The notes: generated by a model not told the origin, from the sequence alone. 64,000 nt of DNA from Cylindrodendrum hubeiense (GCA_014621425.1 JAANBB010000047.1:1-64000); one strand, 5' to 3'. Shown: positions 44,501 to 56,919, counted from the first letter of the stretch. Numbers and translations: made by a program.

Positions 44501-46734
44501 GGCGATGTTTCACTTTATGGTACCATACCCAAAACTCTTAACTGCAATCCTCTAGTTTAATAACTAACTGGGATTAGGTTACTATCTTAGGTCGGCCGGC
44601 GTTCTCAATTACCTTTCTCTTGTCATTTGCACGGCTTCTTACTCATTTTTTGTTACTGTCCCCCACTACTGGATAAAATGGTGGACTGAAGACGGATTAA
44701 ATCGCTCTTCATATTATATGACTGGCTATGTAATTCTTACGGTCATTGCTTGGTTGTCTACAAATGGGTCTTTTTGGTAAGATGAACTTTGAACGTTTGC
44801 TCTCAAAGATATGCCTTAACTCATAATGACCTCCAGGAGCACATTCATCCTCGTAGCTCCTCGATCTGGGAGCAAGCTTCATCAGTCTTTGCTTGAAACA
44901 ATATTCAGGTGCATCTATTTATCACACTTTTCTAATTTTGGCATGCTAATCATGTAACAGAGCGCCACTGTCCTTCTTTTCAACCACCGATATCGGGGTC
45001 ACACTTAGCCGGTACCAATTTCCTATGCCATTCAACAACCATAACTGGCTCGATTTGTATTTATAACTAACATGACCATAGCTTTGGACAAGATATAGCC
45101 CTCGTTGATAGGGAACTCCCCTCTGCGTTTTTAGCTCTTTCAACTCGTGAGTTGTGACCTAACCCCGTCCCATGAATCCGTCTCTAATGCAACCAGAAAT
45201 CTTCAAAATGGCAGTACAAATATCACTGCTTCTAGACGTGCAGCGATTACTCCTCCTATTCTTTCCGCTTTGTACGGTCGCTGTTTACTTTGTGCAAAGG
45301 GCGTACTTACGTACTTCACGACAGCTTCGAGTTATTGAGCTTGAGTCGCAGTCAGCGTTGTACTCAAGTTTTCTAGAGACTGTAATTTACCCCATCCGAA
45401 TAAGCATCAATGAAAAATACTGACAACTGTCTTTCAGGTGGAGGGCATCATTACGATTAGATCATTCAAATGGCAATCAGCCGTGGAAACGAAGAGTCTG
45501 AGCAGTCTCGAATCCTCGTTACGCCCGCTCTACACCTTATTATGCCTTCAAAGATGGCTAAATTTGGTTCTAGAGCTCATTGTCAGCACAATTGCGGTCT
45601 CAATCATTGGTATTGCCATTACACAAAGCGATGTGACGAGTGGTGGCAGTATAGGGGTCGCAATGAATCTGATTCTGGTAGCGAACACGACCCTGGTTCG
45701 TCTCGTAGAATCTTGGACATCTTTGGAGATTTCACTTGGTGCCATTGCTCGCTTAAAGACTGCCAATGTTTACACTCCGCAAGAAGACCAACTTTGGGAA
45801 ACAGCGATACCTGACTCTGCTTGGCCAATGCATGGCAGGGTTAAAATCAGAGGTCTCACAGCTGGCTATAAGTTAGTGATTGGCCCAAAAATATGACACA
45901 AAGATTTACTGATTTGATTTGCAGTTCGGACAACCCAGTTCTTCGTTCTGTGGATCTCGACATTCCTGCTGGACAAAAGCTTGTCATTTGTGGCCGAACT
46001 GGAAGGCAAGTCAATCCATCCCGTATTTAATGGGAGAGTTGCTAACTAATTGCACGATATATAGTGGTAAAAGTACAATTATCTCGGCCCTTTTGCGTCT
46101 TATTGAAAGCACTGGAACGATTGAGGTAGATGGAGAAGATATTTCTCGCATGCCCCGGTCGCTCGTTCGCCAGCGATGTTTTATCACCGTCCCCCAGGAT
46201 CCGTTCCTGATGCCAGGCGCAACTCTTCGCTTCAACATGGATGCTTCTTCGTCAGTCTCTGATGATATTCTCCAAGATGCTCTGCAAAAGGTTGGCATCT
46301 GGGCTCATTTGTCTAGCACGCACACTGGCAATATGAGAAGCCCCTTAGATCAACAGCTCTCGTCGCTACCAGCACTGTCTGTCGGACAGTCACAGCTTTT
46401 AGCAATGGCGCGTGCTATTGTTCAGAACAATTCCTTCACATCACTCGTCCGCTTCGCGGATCACGCTTCTCACAATTCCCCGCGGCCGATACTAATATTG
46501 GACGAAGCCACTTCGTCGCTGGACTCGGTAACGGAATCAGTGATTCATGATGTAATAGATGAAGAATTCGCCAAGAAAGGGCACACTGTTATTATTGTCG
46601 CCCATAGATTGAGCTCGTTCACGGGTCGGATACAATCCGGAGGGGCCTCTGTTTCCATGCTCCGGGACGGATCGTTGACAAAATTGTCTGGGTTGGCAGA
46701 AATTCAGAAGCTCAGGAACGATTTTGAGTCGTGA
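41567..46734 (+). CDS. MRP-type (ABCC) full-length ABC transporter
   Basis: This is a multidrug-resistance-associated-protein-type exporter, usually vacuolar or plasma-membrane, moving conjugated or anionic compounds. Fifteen exons join in frame to 1448 residues (starts 41567, 41787, 42390, 42678, 43013, 44048, 44277, 44578, 44837, 44961, 45082, 45197, 45438, 45925, 46065). Layout is a short N-terminal membrane block, TMD1, NBD1, TMD2, NBD2. NBD1 has GPIGGGKS, LSGGQQQRV and CQIAILDDPLTALD. NBD2 has GRTGSGKST, a degenerate LSVGQ signature and PILILDEATSSLD, then IIVAHRLSS. Two acceptors are AAG and one intron, inside Walker A of NBD2, has a GC donor (46006). The exon chain rests on frame and family motifs and needs RNA support. 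It neighbours a phenolic acid decarboxylase. Confidence 0.83.
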
Positions 46735-47492
46735 GGCCTGAGTTTAGTGAGAATGATATTGAGAAAGAAAATAAAGGCTGATAGCTGACCTTTTATATGT
46801 ATGCAATCATTAATAGTTCTAAAAGGTTTCATAATAAAATGGTCGTCAAATCCCACTCACAGCCAAGATTTCTTTAGCATTCAATCACATCACCGCGACC
46901 AAAAATGGTTGATAGCTCGTGTGATCTGGGCTCAGAGACACACCGCCGGATAAGCATGCGGCAATTCCAAGTGCCGCAGGCGAAGGATAGAACAAGGCTC
47001 AAGGCATAATCCACTTTGGCATCGATAAGGGGTGGTGATGGATGACGTGATGTCTCGACCCGCATTGCCAGCGGATTAAGAAGATCAAAAAAGCCCGCAA
47101 CATCCGCAGCCTCGAAATCCTCCCAAAGTGGATAGTTGATTGGGGACTGATCCTGGGCTTACTCGGAAACGGCACACCAACATGAGATAAATATCAACTG
47201 AGCCACCGATGAATCTCCGAAATCCCACGCTGTGGATCAAACAGGTGGTATCATGACCCGCCGCCCTTGACCGAAACTAAGATAAGTTGCAAGGACCACG
47301 TGGTGGTTGGTTGTTCGCAGCGATTGACAGTCACCTGAGGCTTGGAGGCGTATCCACAATCCTCTGTATCCACACTTTCTACGCCTCCCGCGCATCCTTG
47401 ATATCATACTATTTAATGCCCTGAAATGTCCCCGAATCTTTCTAGTCCTTTATTGTCAACATCCAGACCCATAAACCAGAAGATTCGTCAAA
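46735..47492. other. Intergenic, promoter of the decarboxylase gene
   Basis: This gap holds the 3' flank of the transporter and the upstream region of the phenolic acid decarboxylase. No additional gene or repeat is seen. Confidence 0.45.
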
Positions 47493-48023
47493 ATGCCCCT
47501 TCCTACCTATCAAGTAAATACACCCCTTGATCCTTCGTTCGACAAGGATATCAAGGACACCCACCTCATCTACGACTACGACGCCCGAGACGCCGAAGGA
47601 AATCCCGAGAAATGGCGCTACGAAATCTGGTTCTTCTCGCATGATCGTGTGGTCTACGCTATTCATGGTGGCCCAATGGCTGGTCGCACCAACTACCAAA
47701 CCGCCGGGTACCAGTGCGTCCGCTCAGGAGAGTTGTGGCAAGTCAGCTGGCTAGAAGAAACGGGAACTGTAGTGTCCCTCGTTTACGACATTACCAAGGG
47801 CACGATCAGTGGGCTTTTGAGTTTTTCGAAAGGACATTGGGAGAATCCTGTGGAGGCACATGGCGACAAGAGAAACCCCGAAGATTTTGACCGATGGAGA
47901 GCTCTGGCAACCCAAGGGACGCAAACTGATCGGTTTATGTTGATAGAGCAGGCGCAAATTCTCAAAACATTCAAAGGGAAGGGAGACTTGCAGCCAATTG
48001 AACCCGACGCAGTCACTTTGTAG
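47493..48023 (+). CDS. Phenolic acid decarboxylase
   Basis: This cofactor-free enzyme removes the carboxyl of p-coumaric, ferulic or caffeic acid to give 4-vinylphenols. The single exon encodes 176 residues, the family's usual size. The small lipocalin-like barrel motifs are clear: YDYDARDAEGNPEKWRYEIW, then FSHDRVVYAIHGGPMAGRTN and GELWQVSWLEETGTVVSLVY. The latter includes the glutamate in the W-x-E-x-TGT-like stretch that lines the active site in bacterial homologues, and the N-terminal tyrosines that hold the carboxylate. There is no signal peptide, so it is probably cytosolic. It lies between an MRP transporter and the sugar-acid fusion gene. A role in detoxifying plant phenolic acids fits the family, and the neighbouring exporter could assist. 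Regulation is not visible. Confidence 0.85.
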   Translation: MPLPTYQVNTPLDPSFDKDIKDTHLIYDYDARDAEGNPEKWRYEIWFFSHDRVVYAIHGGPMAGRTNYQTAGYQCVRSGELWQVSWLEETGTVVSLVYDITKGTISGLLSFSKGHWENPVEAHGDKRNPEDFDRWRALATQGTQTDRFMLIEQAQILKTFKGKGDLQPIEPDAVTL

Positions 48024-48213
48024 AAACAACGATATACCTAATTGTACTAATATGTTGTATGATTGTGTAACTAGTTGTCCATGGTGGTCGACTCGAGATG
48101 ACCAATGCATAACACTACCCAAAAGGTGAACGTAGATTCGGATTCAAGACTTGATGACATTTTGTGATCATTCTTCGTAATTCTAAAAGTAATTCGATAC
48201 AATTGCAGGCATT

Positions 48214-51200
48214 TTACACCGCCCAAGCTTCTACAATATTCGCGAGTGTCTCATCGCTCCCAACATTTCCAGGAAATACCACGTACGGCACTCCTTGGTG
48301 ACGACTCGTTTCCTCATCGCACCTCCAAAGCGGCACCCCTGGAGCAGCCTGGCCCATGACTCTTGCCCGCTTCATTTTTAAACCCTTAGTTGCGGTATCA
48401 GATGATGTGATGCCACCCTTGGCAATGACGTATCGTGGTCTAACGCGCACTTCTTCGACGATACGAACAAGAGCTTGTGCGACCTTGGAGCCAATATTGA
48501 GCGAGCTGAGAGCATCGTGGCCCTTGATCAAGTCTCGCGATGTCATGATAAGAACATCTCGGCCTACTGCGATTTCTTCTGACGCCTTGCTCGCAGCTTC
48601 CAAAGCAGTGGACTCCGCAGCTTCGGATGAGGCGATGAGACTGGAGACTTGCAGCTCAATAACCGACAGTTTGTCCCCCCGTGTTTCTCGCAATACTTTC
48701 AGTTGCGCTGTTGTTTTGGGGACATATGATCCAGCCACAATCAAGCCTCCGGGTTGCGTGGCGGCAACCGGCGATGACTGAAGGTCTTGAAGTGTGAGCG
48801 GTGGAATGCCCGTTATTCCTAGTCGTGAAGACACAAAAGCCGCTCCGGTGCGGAAGAGATAGCGCCTACCCTCCTTCTCGGCCTTTAGCAGACCAGAAAC
48901 GAATACATGCATGTCTGATTCAGCGGCCGCGTTGACAATAATAACTGTTTTGAGTCCAGCGGATGCAGCGAGGAGCACCTCTGAAACACGCTCCGGCCCG
49001 CCAAGTCGGATATCATCGATAGTTATTGAGACGAAAGAGGAGCTGTCAAACCGAGAGCCGCATTTTTCTTGAATGTAATCCCTCAGATTTGAGCTGTTGT
49101 ATCCAAAAGTAGCATCCTGAGCAAATGGTGTTTGACTTGCTGGTACCAGGACATCTCCCTCCTTGACGTAGTGAACATCATCGATGGTATAACGTCCACC
49201 CTGGAAGAAGAAAGGCGTGATAACCCAGCCATCAAACTCTCCAAAGGCCTGCTCAGCAGCTTCCGGCTCCTCTGGAAGATGGCCGCGCAAGGTAGAGTCG
49301 CCGCGGAGAACGATTTCAACCGTCTTTCCAGTTTTCTCAGCAGCCTTCTTGACGTTCTCACAAATCTCAACAATGAGCTTTCGTGCATCTGCGGATGGGA
49401 GAGCACGTGAGTTTGTGAGGATAAAAAACCCCTTCGGGTTGAGTCCAAACTCGGCTTCCAGTGCCTGGGCATCCCACGTCATCAAAACATCAATGTCATG
49501 GCAGGTCTGTGTTCCAGTGGGATCATCGTCGAGTACCACTAGAACAGGTACTTCTCCGCTTTCAACAACGGCTTGGATTGAAGTGATAACGTCGGCAGCA
49601 TATTCGGATGGTAATGACTCGAGTGTTTCTCTGGCGGGGAGAGGCTGTGGTTCTTTTTTCGTTGCGATGCCATTATTGGTGGACTCCTCGTCGATTGAGG
49701 AAGAGCTCTGTTGTTCGCTGGGGCCAGCCTGATCGGCAACAGTAATGCCTGTCATCAATTCATAAAACCGGACAACTCCCGCATCGGATTGGTGCGACAG
49801 ACCACGAGCAGCGCCCGAGATATATAGAGTGTGAGCCGCAGCTGAAAGTGGGGCCGCGTAAAGGCAGTTCTTGGCTTCATCCAAGACGATTCCCAGGTCC
49901 TTGACAAAGATAGCCAGAGCTGAATGAGCTGTCCAGTCCGCATCGAGCATCTGAGGAACTCTGTTCTCAAACATCCAGCTCCAAGCAGCTGCGCTTTTGA
50001 GGGTTTCGAAAAGCGAACGCGTGTCCAGGCCGAGACGAGCAGCGAATGCCATTGCCTCCGCCGCGACAGCAATGTGGACGCCAGCCAGTAGCTGGTTGAT
50101 GAGTTTGACCGAAGACGCAGCACCAACACCTCCTTGAACATGGCAGAGGTTGCTTGAAACACCGGTGATGGCGTGTAGAGGACTTAAGGTTTTGGATATC
50201 ACAGCGCTATCACCCGAACAGATTACCTATGGTAGTGTTAGTCTAAAGGAGTTGCAAGTTCGTGTCTCTCAAAGCCACTTACCGTTAGGGTACCATTTGC
50301 AGCTCTGGCAACTCCTCCGCTGACAGGTGCATCAATAAGAGATATGCCCTTCTCCAAACCCTCGAGATTCTTGGCCAACCTCTTGACGTATGATGGGGGA
50401 ACGGTAGAGTTGAGAATCACCGTTGCGCCGGGTAGTAGGGACTCAGCTCCCTTAGCAGATCCAAACAAAAGATCGTCAACTTGGGCCGCATTTTGAACCA
50501 TAATGACCACAAGTTCTGCCCCAATTATTGCATCTGCAGGAGAACTGGCCTTGGCGGCTTTGCCACTATTCGTCAGGAACTTGTCAATGGCGCGCTCGAC
50601 TACATCGTAGCCATGGACAGAGTAGCCAGCCCGGAGCAGCGACGACGCAATACCTTGCCCCATGGCACCCAGACCAATCATGCCAATTTTAGAGATCTCT
50701 AACAGGGTGCTGCCTGGGGTCAGATTGGTTAGCGGCGCGGCTCGGTTGGCGCTCAACTGAACTCCGTTGGGATTTTCGGGGAGAAAAATGCGGACAAGAC
50801 CAGCATCATCTTCCCTTCCATATCCTTGTGAAGATCCAGAAATGTACAACTGCTCTGCTACTGACGCCAGAGGGACTGGAAATTGTAGCGAACGAGCTGT
50901 TGACACTACAATACCCTATACGATCGAGTTAGCGCATGCAAAGAAAAGGCCAGACAAGGGAAGCATACCATATCCTTAACAAAAATATCCAGCGCTGAAT
51001 GAGGCGTCCAGTCTCCATCGAGCATATGTGGCACACGATTCTCAAAGGCCCATGAGCTACCAGCGGCATTCGTGATAATCTTGTAGACTTCGCGAGTATC
51101 CAAGCCAGCTTTGGTGGCAAGACCCATGGCCTCGGCAGCGGCGGCAATGTGAGTTCCCACAAGCAGCTGGTTGACCATTTTGACCTTGCTAGCAGCGCCT

Positions 51201-51785
51201 AGACCGCCAGGAATGAGGTACAAATTTTGCGACATGTCGTGCAATATCTCATCAGCTTTAGATAGTGCTTCGGGCGTTCCAGATGTAAATATGGATAATG
51301 TGCCCTCAGCGGCGCGCTTTGTGCCGCCAGAGACGGGGCAGTCTACGAGAAGAACATCCGACCTCTCTGCCTGGGCAAAGCGAGACTGGAGGGTCTCATG
51401 GAAGCTAGGGCTAACTGTTGAGCAAATGAGAATAGTGGCACCATTTGGCAGCGCTATCGGAGTCAAAGTCAGCGGCTTGGAAGATGTCTGAATTGGAATG
51501 TGTTTTACCCTGCAGTGCACCGTCCTGCTCATTAAACAAGACGCTCTCGATTTGCTGTGCATTGGCCACCATGCAGACCAACAGGTCGCTATTCGCGGCG
51601 ACGTCCTTGGCGGATTCCGCAGCGCTACCCCCTTGGGTCACAAATTTCTGCACACTGGGTTGGTAGACATCGTAGCCTCTGACAAGATAGCGAGACCTTG
51701 ATAGGAGATTGGATGCCATACCAAGGCCCATGGCGCCAAGGCCAATGAACCCGACCCGTTTCGCATCGTCAGCGTTGGATGCCAT
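48214..51785 (-). CDS. Double 3-hydroxyacid dehydrogenase-acid sugar kinase fusion
   Basis: This is a multidomain protein built from two 6-phosphogluconate/3-hydroxyisobutyrate-dehydrogenase-type units followed by a four-carbon acid-sugar kinase (OtnK/DUF1537). Four exons (51509-51785, 50969-51453, 50283-50915, 48214-50226) give 1135 residues. Unit 1 has GFIGLGAMGLG, DCPVSGGTKRAAEGTLS and the catalytic-lysine region KVKMVNQ. Unit 2 repeats this with GMIGLGAMGQG, DAPVSGGVARAANGTLT and VKLINQ, so both look active. The kinase has VLDDDPTGTQTC, VLRGDSTLRGH, and C-terminal AKGGITSSDTA and FPGNVGSDETL. Related plant proteins add a class II aldolase after the kinase; here the chain ends in EAWAV without it. 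An upstream ATG at 51902 is in frame but the later start is preferred. A divergent regulator and a nearby permease suggest a threonate/erythronate-type pathway. Confidence 0.87.
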
Positions 51786-52227
51786 GGTGTGTGTTGGCTG
51801 GGGTGAGGGCGCTGTCGAAGGTGAGACCGGGTGATTCAAGTGAGCAGCATAAACCGGTGCTTTGGCATGGTACAAGTCAAGGCTGAGATGCTTTAGCAAC
51901 AAAACAGCACCAGGTCGATCCTCCCGTACATTAATATACCGAGCTTGATTCGAAAACGCTCAAGATGCTGGGACACAACATTTACACCGGGGCGAGATCC
52001 ACTGCTGTCGCATCGGGTGGAGACGGCGCGGGCAGATGACCGCTGATCTCTGGCAGAATTGGCGCTAGGAGGTCGTAGAATGTCTATGTATTGGCTCTCG
52101 CCCCCCGCATTGCGGTCATCGTCCCGTTCTCCCCAGCTTCATCACTTCTCGGTCATCGTTCCGCTTCGTGCTCTGCTCCACCTTGCAAGCAACCGACCCT
52201 GCTGCGGACTTCGTTCCATCCAGGACG
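51786..52227. promoter_or_regulatory. Divergent promoter, fusion enzyme and regulator
   Basis: These 442 bp lie between divergent starts of the dehydrogenase-kinase gene and a Zn cluster regulator. The layout suggests the regulator controls the enzyme and itself. No single repeated operator stands out. Confidence 0.4.
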
Positions 52228-54350
52228 ATGAAGCGCACGCGGTTCGAAGGTTCGGCAGATGGAGGCCCTCGCGAATCAGCCGGCCCAGTGCCCAAAATCT
52301 CCCGAAAGATTCGTGCTTGTGAGTGGACCCCTGCAGCCACGGTTCGTGGGTGAGACCGATGCTAACCCAGAACGCCGCAATGCATAGGTCAAGAATGTCA
52401 GACCCGCAAGATCAAGTGCGATATTGAACTCGGCCAGAGTCAATGTGCCCGATGCGCTCGTATTGGCCTGGACTGCATCGTGAACAAGAGTCTGCAGACG
52501 CTGCTGGAGGACGAAAACCAGTGGAAGGAATCGATGGAAATGCAAGTCCGCAACCTCCAGGCTGCCTTGGCTGATGTCCAGAGGCACTTAAACTTGGCTC
52601 AGACTGTCCATCTCCAACCCTCGTTGAGCCCACAAGACTCTCGAATGGCAATGCAGAACCCAGGACTGCCCAGGCACATGGCACCGCAGGGTAGCCCGGT
52701 TGCAACTTCACCTCTACGACCATCCGATGTAACGGCTATGACGAGAGAAAACTCGCCAGAACCGGAGATGCACGAGGCGCAAGAACAGGCCATCGGTAAT
52801 GCCCCAATGGCAAGTCTGTTTGAAGTCACCAAGCTACGGAACATTCGCAGTGATCCCGGTGCTATGGTCCACCCCAAGGTGACCCTAGCTTCGGAACCCG
52901 ACTTCATCTCTCAGGGGAAAGTCAGCCTCAGTGAAGCTGAAGGACTCTTCTCCACTTTCTGTGGAACACTCAATGCATACCTGTGGGGAGGCATTGCTCT
53001 AGTTCACAGGACGCTAGCCGAGACGCGCAACTCATCAACGCTTCTGACGGCCGCTATTCTTGCGGTAACGGCATTGCATGCCCAAGACGGAGGACAAGCT
53101 TTCGATAGGTGCTACCCCATCTTTCTTGAGCTCACTAGCCAGTCGGTGTTCAAACGCTATCACTCCCTTGACGATATCCGCGGTCTTTGTCTTGGAGCCT
53201 TTTGGCTCTCTGACGTGAGCTGGAAGCTTTCTGGGCTAGCCGTGCGCATCGCAACGGAGCTCAAGCTCCACCAGTTCTGCGCCAAAGCTCTCCAAGGTGC
53301 ATCACCTGAGCATGTTGAAAAGGCTAGGCTGTGGTACTTTTTGTATGTCTGTGATCACCACTTTAGCATCGCATACGGACGACCGCCCGTGATTCACGAC
53401 GACGCGACGATCACGAGCCACGAAACATTGCTACAGCTTCCCGATATGACCCAGGCCGATTTCCGTTTACACAGTCAAGTTGGGGTCTTTATCATCCTGA
53501 GTCGCGTGTTCCATACCTTCGGCTCGGATCGGTCTAGGCTCGTAGCTAACGATGAGTTTGAGGCCCTTCGGCGTTACGATGTGGACCTCAACCATTGGAA
53601 GGATCATTGGGAAAGCCAACTACGTAAGGAGAAATTCATCTAACCGCAATTCCAGGGTCTCGTTGAGTGGTAAAATTAACAAGCGCTAACAAACATCTGA
53701 ATCCAGTTCCTGACCATCACATCTCAAATTATCCAGCCAAAGGCGTGGTTCTACATTACCACTTTGCTAGATTACAACTATTTTCGATATGCCTGCGTGG
53801 CTTAGATCCATCGGCACAGTATCTGATATCTTCAGAGCGTAGAGCCTTTGTAAATTTGGCAATACAAAGCGCGTCTTCAGCATTGGAGTTGATCCTTGAT
53901 GACCCCGATATGCGACGGTCGGTCATTGGTGTGCCCCTCTACCTTCTAACGACTATTTCATATGCATCCATGTTTCTCATGAAGGTGCAACTACACTGGA
54001 AGCAAGCCAGCTTTTCTTTACGTGGCGAGGATGTCATTCTGCTGATGGAACGAACTGTCGTTCTGCTAAATGAAACCCGTCAATGTGTCCGTCATGTAGC
54101 CCACTACATTGGGCGAGGGCTCAACAATATGCTACAAAAGGTGAAGGAAAGTGAGATGCAAGATCAGCAGACGACTCTAACCAACAACGAAACGGCAACT
54201 ATCCCTTGGACCGAGACCCAGAGGAACGGATGGCAAAGCACTGATTGGACTAGTTGGGTATTCGACGGTGACATGATGGGTCATTTCGATGGAGTGGACC
54301 ACAACCCACTAAACATGCTAGATCTCCTCCATTCACAGTTACCAGAGTAG
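52228..54350 (+). CDS. Zn(II)2Cys6 transcription factor near sugar-acid genes
   Basis: This is a fungal regulator. Three exons (52228-52318, 52388-53623, 53707-54350) join in frame to 656 residues. The zinc cluster is C-x2-C-x6-C-x8-C-x2-C-x6-C, beginning KIRACQECQTRKIKC, with its first cysteine codon split by intron 1. It is followed by a coiled coil for dimerisation (LLEDENQWKESMEMQVRNLQ). A middle fungal transcription factor domain includes SDVSWKLSGLAVRIATELKL and YFLYVCDHHFSIAYGRPP, the usual positions for that fold. The tail is Asp/Asn-rich with Trp residues and could be an activation region. The ORF in frame with exon 2 runs on to a stop at 53643, but splicing at 53623 restores clear family sequence. 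The divergent fusion enzyme and downstream permease are the likely targets. Confidence 0.85.
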
Positions 54351-54961
54351 GACTCTGGCTTTTATCCGGCGACTGCATTGATGATCAAGGACTAGCAGAT
54401 TATGATCCAGACCAGTCATGATCATAAAATGGTATCGTGGTACGGAACATGGCGTGATACGAGCAGGCATGTAACTTTAGAGGCGTTGATGTATGATAGC
54501 GAGGCGAAATTGAACCCAACAATACCCGAACAACGTCTCATTATACTCCCCGACCCATGACTACAACAGCAAGAGGGTGTCGGATGTAAAGACTTGACTC
54601 GTAAAGCCCCGAGCAGCCAATGTAACCGGACGGGCCACGGGCTGAACCCCGCGACTTGGTAGTATTCCAGATCATTTGTTCCCCCAATCGGGGCGAAGGC
54701 CGCTGTGGAGATGCGTCATGACTCGGCTCCGCAATGGTTCCTTTGCCCCGCCACCTATCCCCGTGGGGAAACTGGTCACCAGTGCCGTCCAAGGTTTTCC
54801 GCGAGATTGCCAAGTTCTTATTTTGACAATATATACCCTTCAATTGCCTTGACATTCTTATCGTTTCAATCTCTCCAGTCCTTCTAAGCATCTCATTAGG
54901 CCGACTGATAATTTTACACGGAGAATTCAAGAGGGTCGACACACATTTTTCGACACCCACC
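54351..54961. other. Intergenic, promoter of MFS permease 2
   Basis: This gap contains the regulator's 3' flank and the upstream region of the permease on the same strand, with a short ATATATACCC near 54829. No gene is seen. Confidence 0.45.
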
Positions 54962-56543
54962 ATGGACCAGGACAGAAAGGAGTCAGTGGAGATGAAGGAA
55001 GACCCCAGGGGCGACACCACACAGTACGACAGCGAATTAGCGGAAGCTCTTCGCAATTATGTTCCAAATTCGGCCGAAGAAAAGAAACTTGTGAGGAAGA
55101 TTGACATCTTCCTCATGCCCACCCTTTGGATCATGTACATCCTAAACTATATCGACAGGACCAATATCGTATGTGCACAATTCTCTCCTCTACTTCGCAG
55201 AGGGTGAACCGTAATTGAACTGACACAAATTTCAACAGGGCAATGCCAAGATCGCAGGCATGCAAGATGAGCTCAGCCTGTCCGATGATGATTACGCTTG
55301 GGTCCTTTCCATCTTCTTCTTTGGATACCTCATCTGCGAAGTCCCTTCCAACATGATTCTTAGCCGCAGCCGACCCTCCATCTTCCTTCCGGGAATCATG
55401 CTGGTCTGGGGTGCTCTGAGTGCGTTGATGGCAATTTCCAAGACCTACGGTGCCCTGCTTGGGTTCCGATTTATTCTTGGTTGCATCGAGTCGGGTTTCT
55501 TCCCCGGCGTTTTGTACCTCTTGAGTTGTTGGTACACCAAAGCCGAATTGGGTAAGTCTTCTCATCGATAAACAATCATTGAAAAAGAAAGAAAATGTTA
55601 ACTCTTAGCTCTAGGCAAGCGATTTGCTATCTTCTACACCGCCGCCGTCCTCTCTGGCGCCTTCGGAGGTCTCCTTGCTGGTGCCATTACCTCCAACCTC
55701 CATGATGCGCACGGTATCTCGGGCTGGCGTTGGCTCTTCATCATTGAAGGCGTTGCGACAGTGGGAGTTGCGATTTGCGCCTTCTTCATTCTGCTGGACT
55801 ACCCCGAGACATCGACACGGCTCACCGAGTCCGAGCGACAGTTGGCTAAGCTACGAATCATCCGTGACGGAATCGCCGATGGTGGCCATACCAAGGGCCG
55901 ACTGAGCCACATGCAAGCATTTATCGCAGCTGTGGCTGACCCGCGAACATATTTGTTCCTTGTCCTGTTCATGCTCGACGTCGGTGCAGGCACCATCTCC
56001 TACTTCATCCCTACCATCACTCTATCCCTTGGCTATGAAACCACCAAGGCGCAATACATGACTGTCCCTATTTACGCTGTCGCTGCAGTGTGCCTCAACA
56101 TCATTGCTTGGTCCTCCGACCGCCTTGGCGAGCGACGCTGGCACATCGCTGGAGCACTGGGAGTTGGTTTTGCGTGCAGTGTCGTGTGCGCTGCTGTCCA
56201 GAATGCGGTAGTGCGCTACGTCATGATCTGCTTTGTTGCAGCTGGCATCTGGACTGCTTTGCCACTGATTATGACCTGGACAAGCGGCGTGATTACCTTG
56301 CCGGCGGAGAAGCGAGCCGTTGTACTGGCTTTGGTTAATGCATTCGGCAATTTCTCCAGTGTATATGGAAGCAGAATCTGGAAGAGCAACGATGCTCCTG
56401 GATATCCCATCGGATTTGGAGTCACAGCTGGATTTCTAGGAGCAGGTATGATTCTGGCTGCCTTGATTCCGGTGGTGTGTCGTTTGGTCGACTGGAAGGG
56501 AACTAAGGCCGAGAGAGAGCTAGCACAGGTGAGGGAGACCTAA
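54962..56543 (+). CDS. MFS permease 2, anion:cation symporter family
   Basis: This is a proton symporter of the Dal5/tartrate-transporter-like branch. Three exons (54962-55168, 55239-55551, 55615-56543) give 482 residues. LVRKIDIFLMPTLWIMYILN leads into helix 1, and DRTNIGNAKIAG, with the family-typical DRxNIGNA motif, is formed across intron 1. ILGCIESGFFPGVLYLLSCW and the following short exon junction LGKRFAIFYTA match helices 4-5. A loop with TESERQLAKLRI separates the two halves, as in related sugar-acid and vitamin permeases. Its position two genes from the sugar-acid kinase fusion, with a regulator between, suggests it imports the pathway substrate. Other carboxylates are equally possible from sequence alone. 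Confidence 0.87.
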
Positions 56544-56919
56544 AAGAGTGAATAACATGGAACGAGGCCAAAAGAGAACGAACATTACTCCTATCAACCC
56601 CATAGCCTCCAATGAAGATATCATGCATTTTACAGCCATTGTCTTAATGATATGTCATTAATCTGTTACTCGTGGAGGGTTTATAGCCCAGCACTGTCGA
56701 TGTTACAATTTTTACCCGCATCAATCTGATCCCAGATGATAAAGAAGCTAGGCTATTACGAAATGCCACATATCCATAGGGTTTCCATTGACAATTTTAA
56801 TCCTTTCGTCCATAATACACCAGAAACATAATACACAATAGCATCTCTTCCATGAGCTCCAGTGACATCGGAGAACTCCACAGGGAAGAATGAGCTCACA
56901 GACATAGGCGGCATAATCT
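56544..56919. other. Intergenic, convergent gap
   Basis: This lies between the 3' ends of permease 2 and the P450 and is A/T-rich. No gene, RNA or repeat is recognised. Confidence 0.5.

Noticed and set aside
51786..51902. In-frame upstream extension of the dehydrogenase-kinase fusion
   Set aside because: The extension is Pro/Ser/His-rich and precedes the normal short lead-in to the glycine loop; the ATG at 51785 is preferred.
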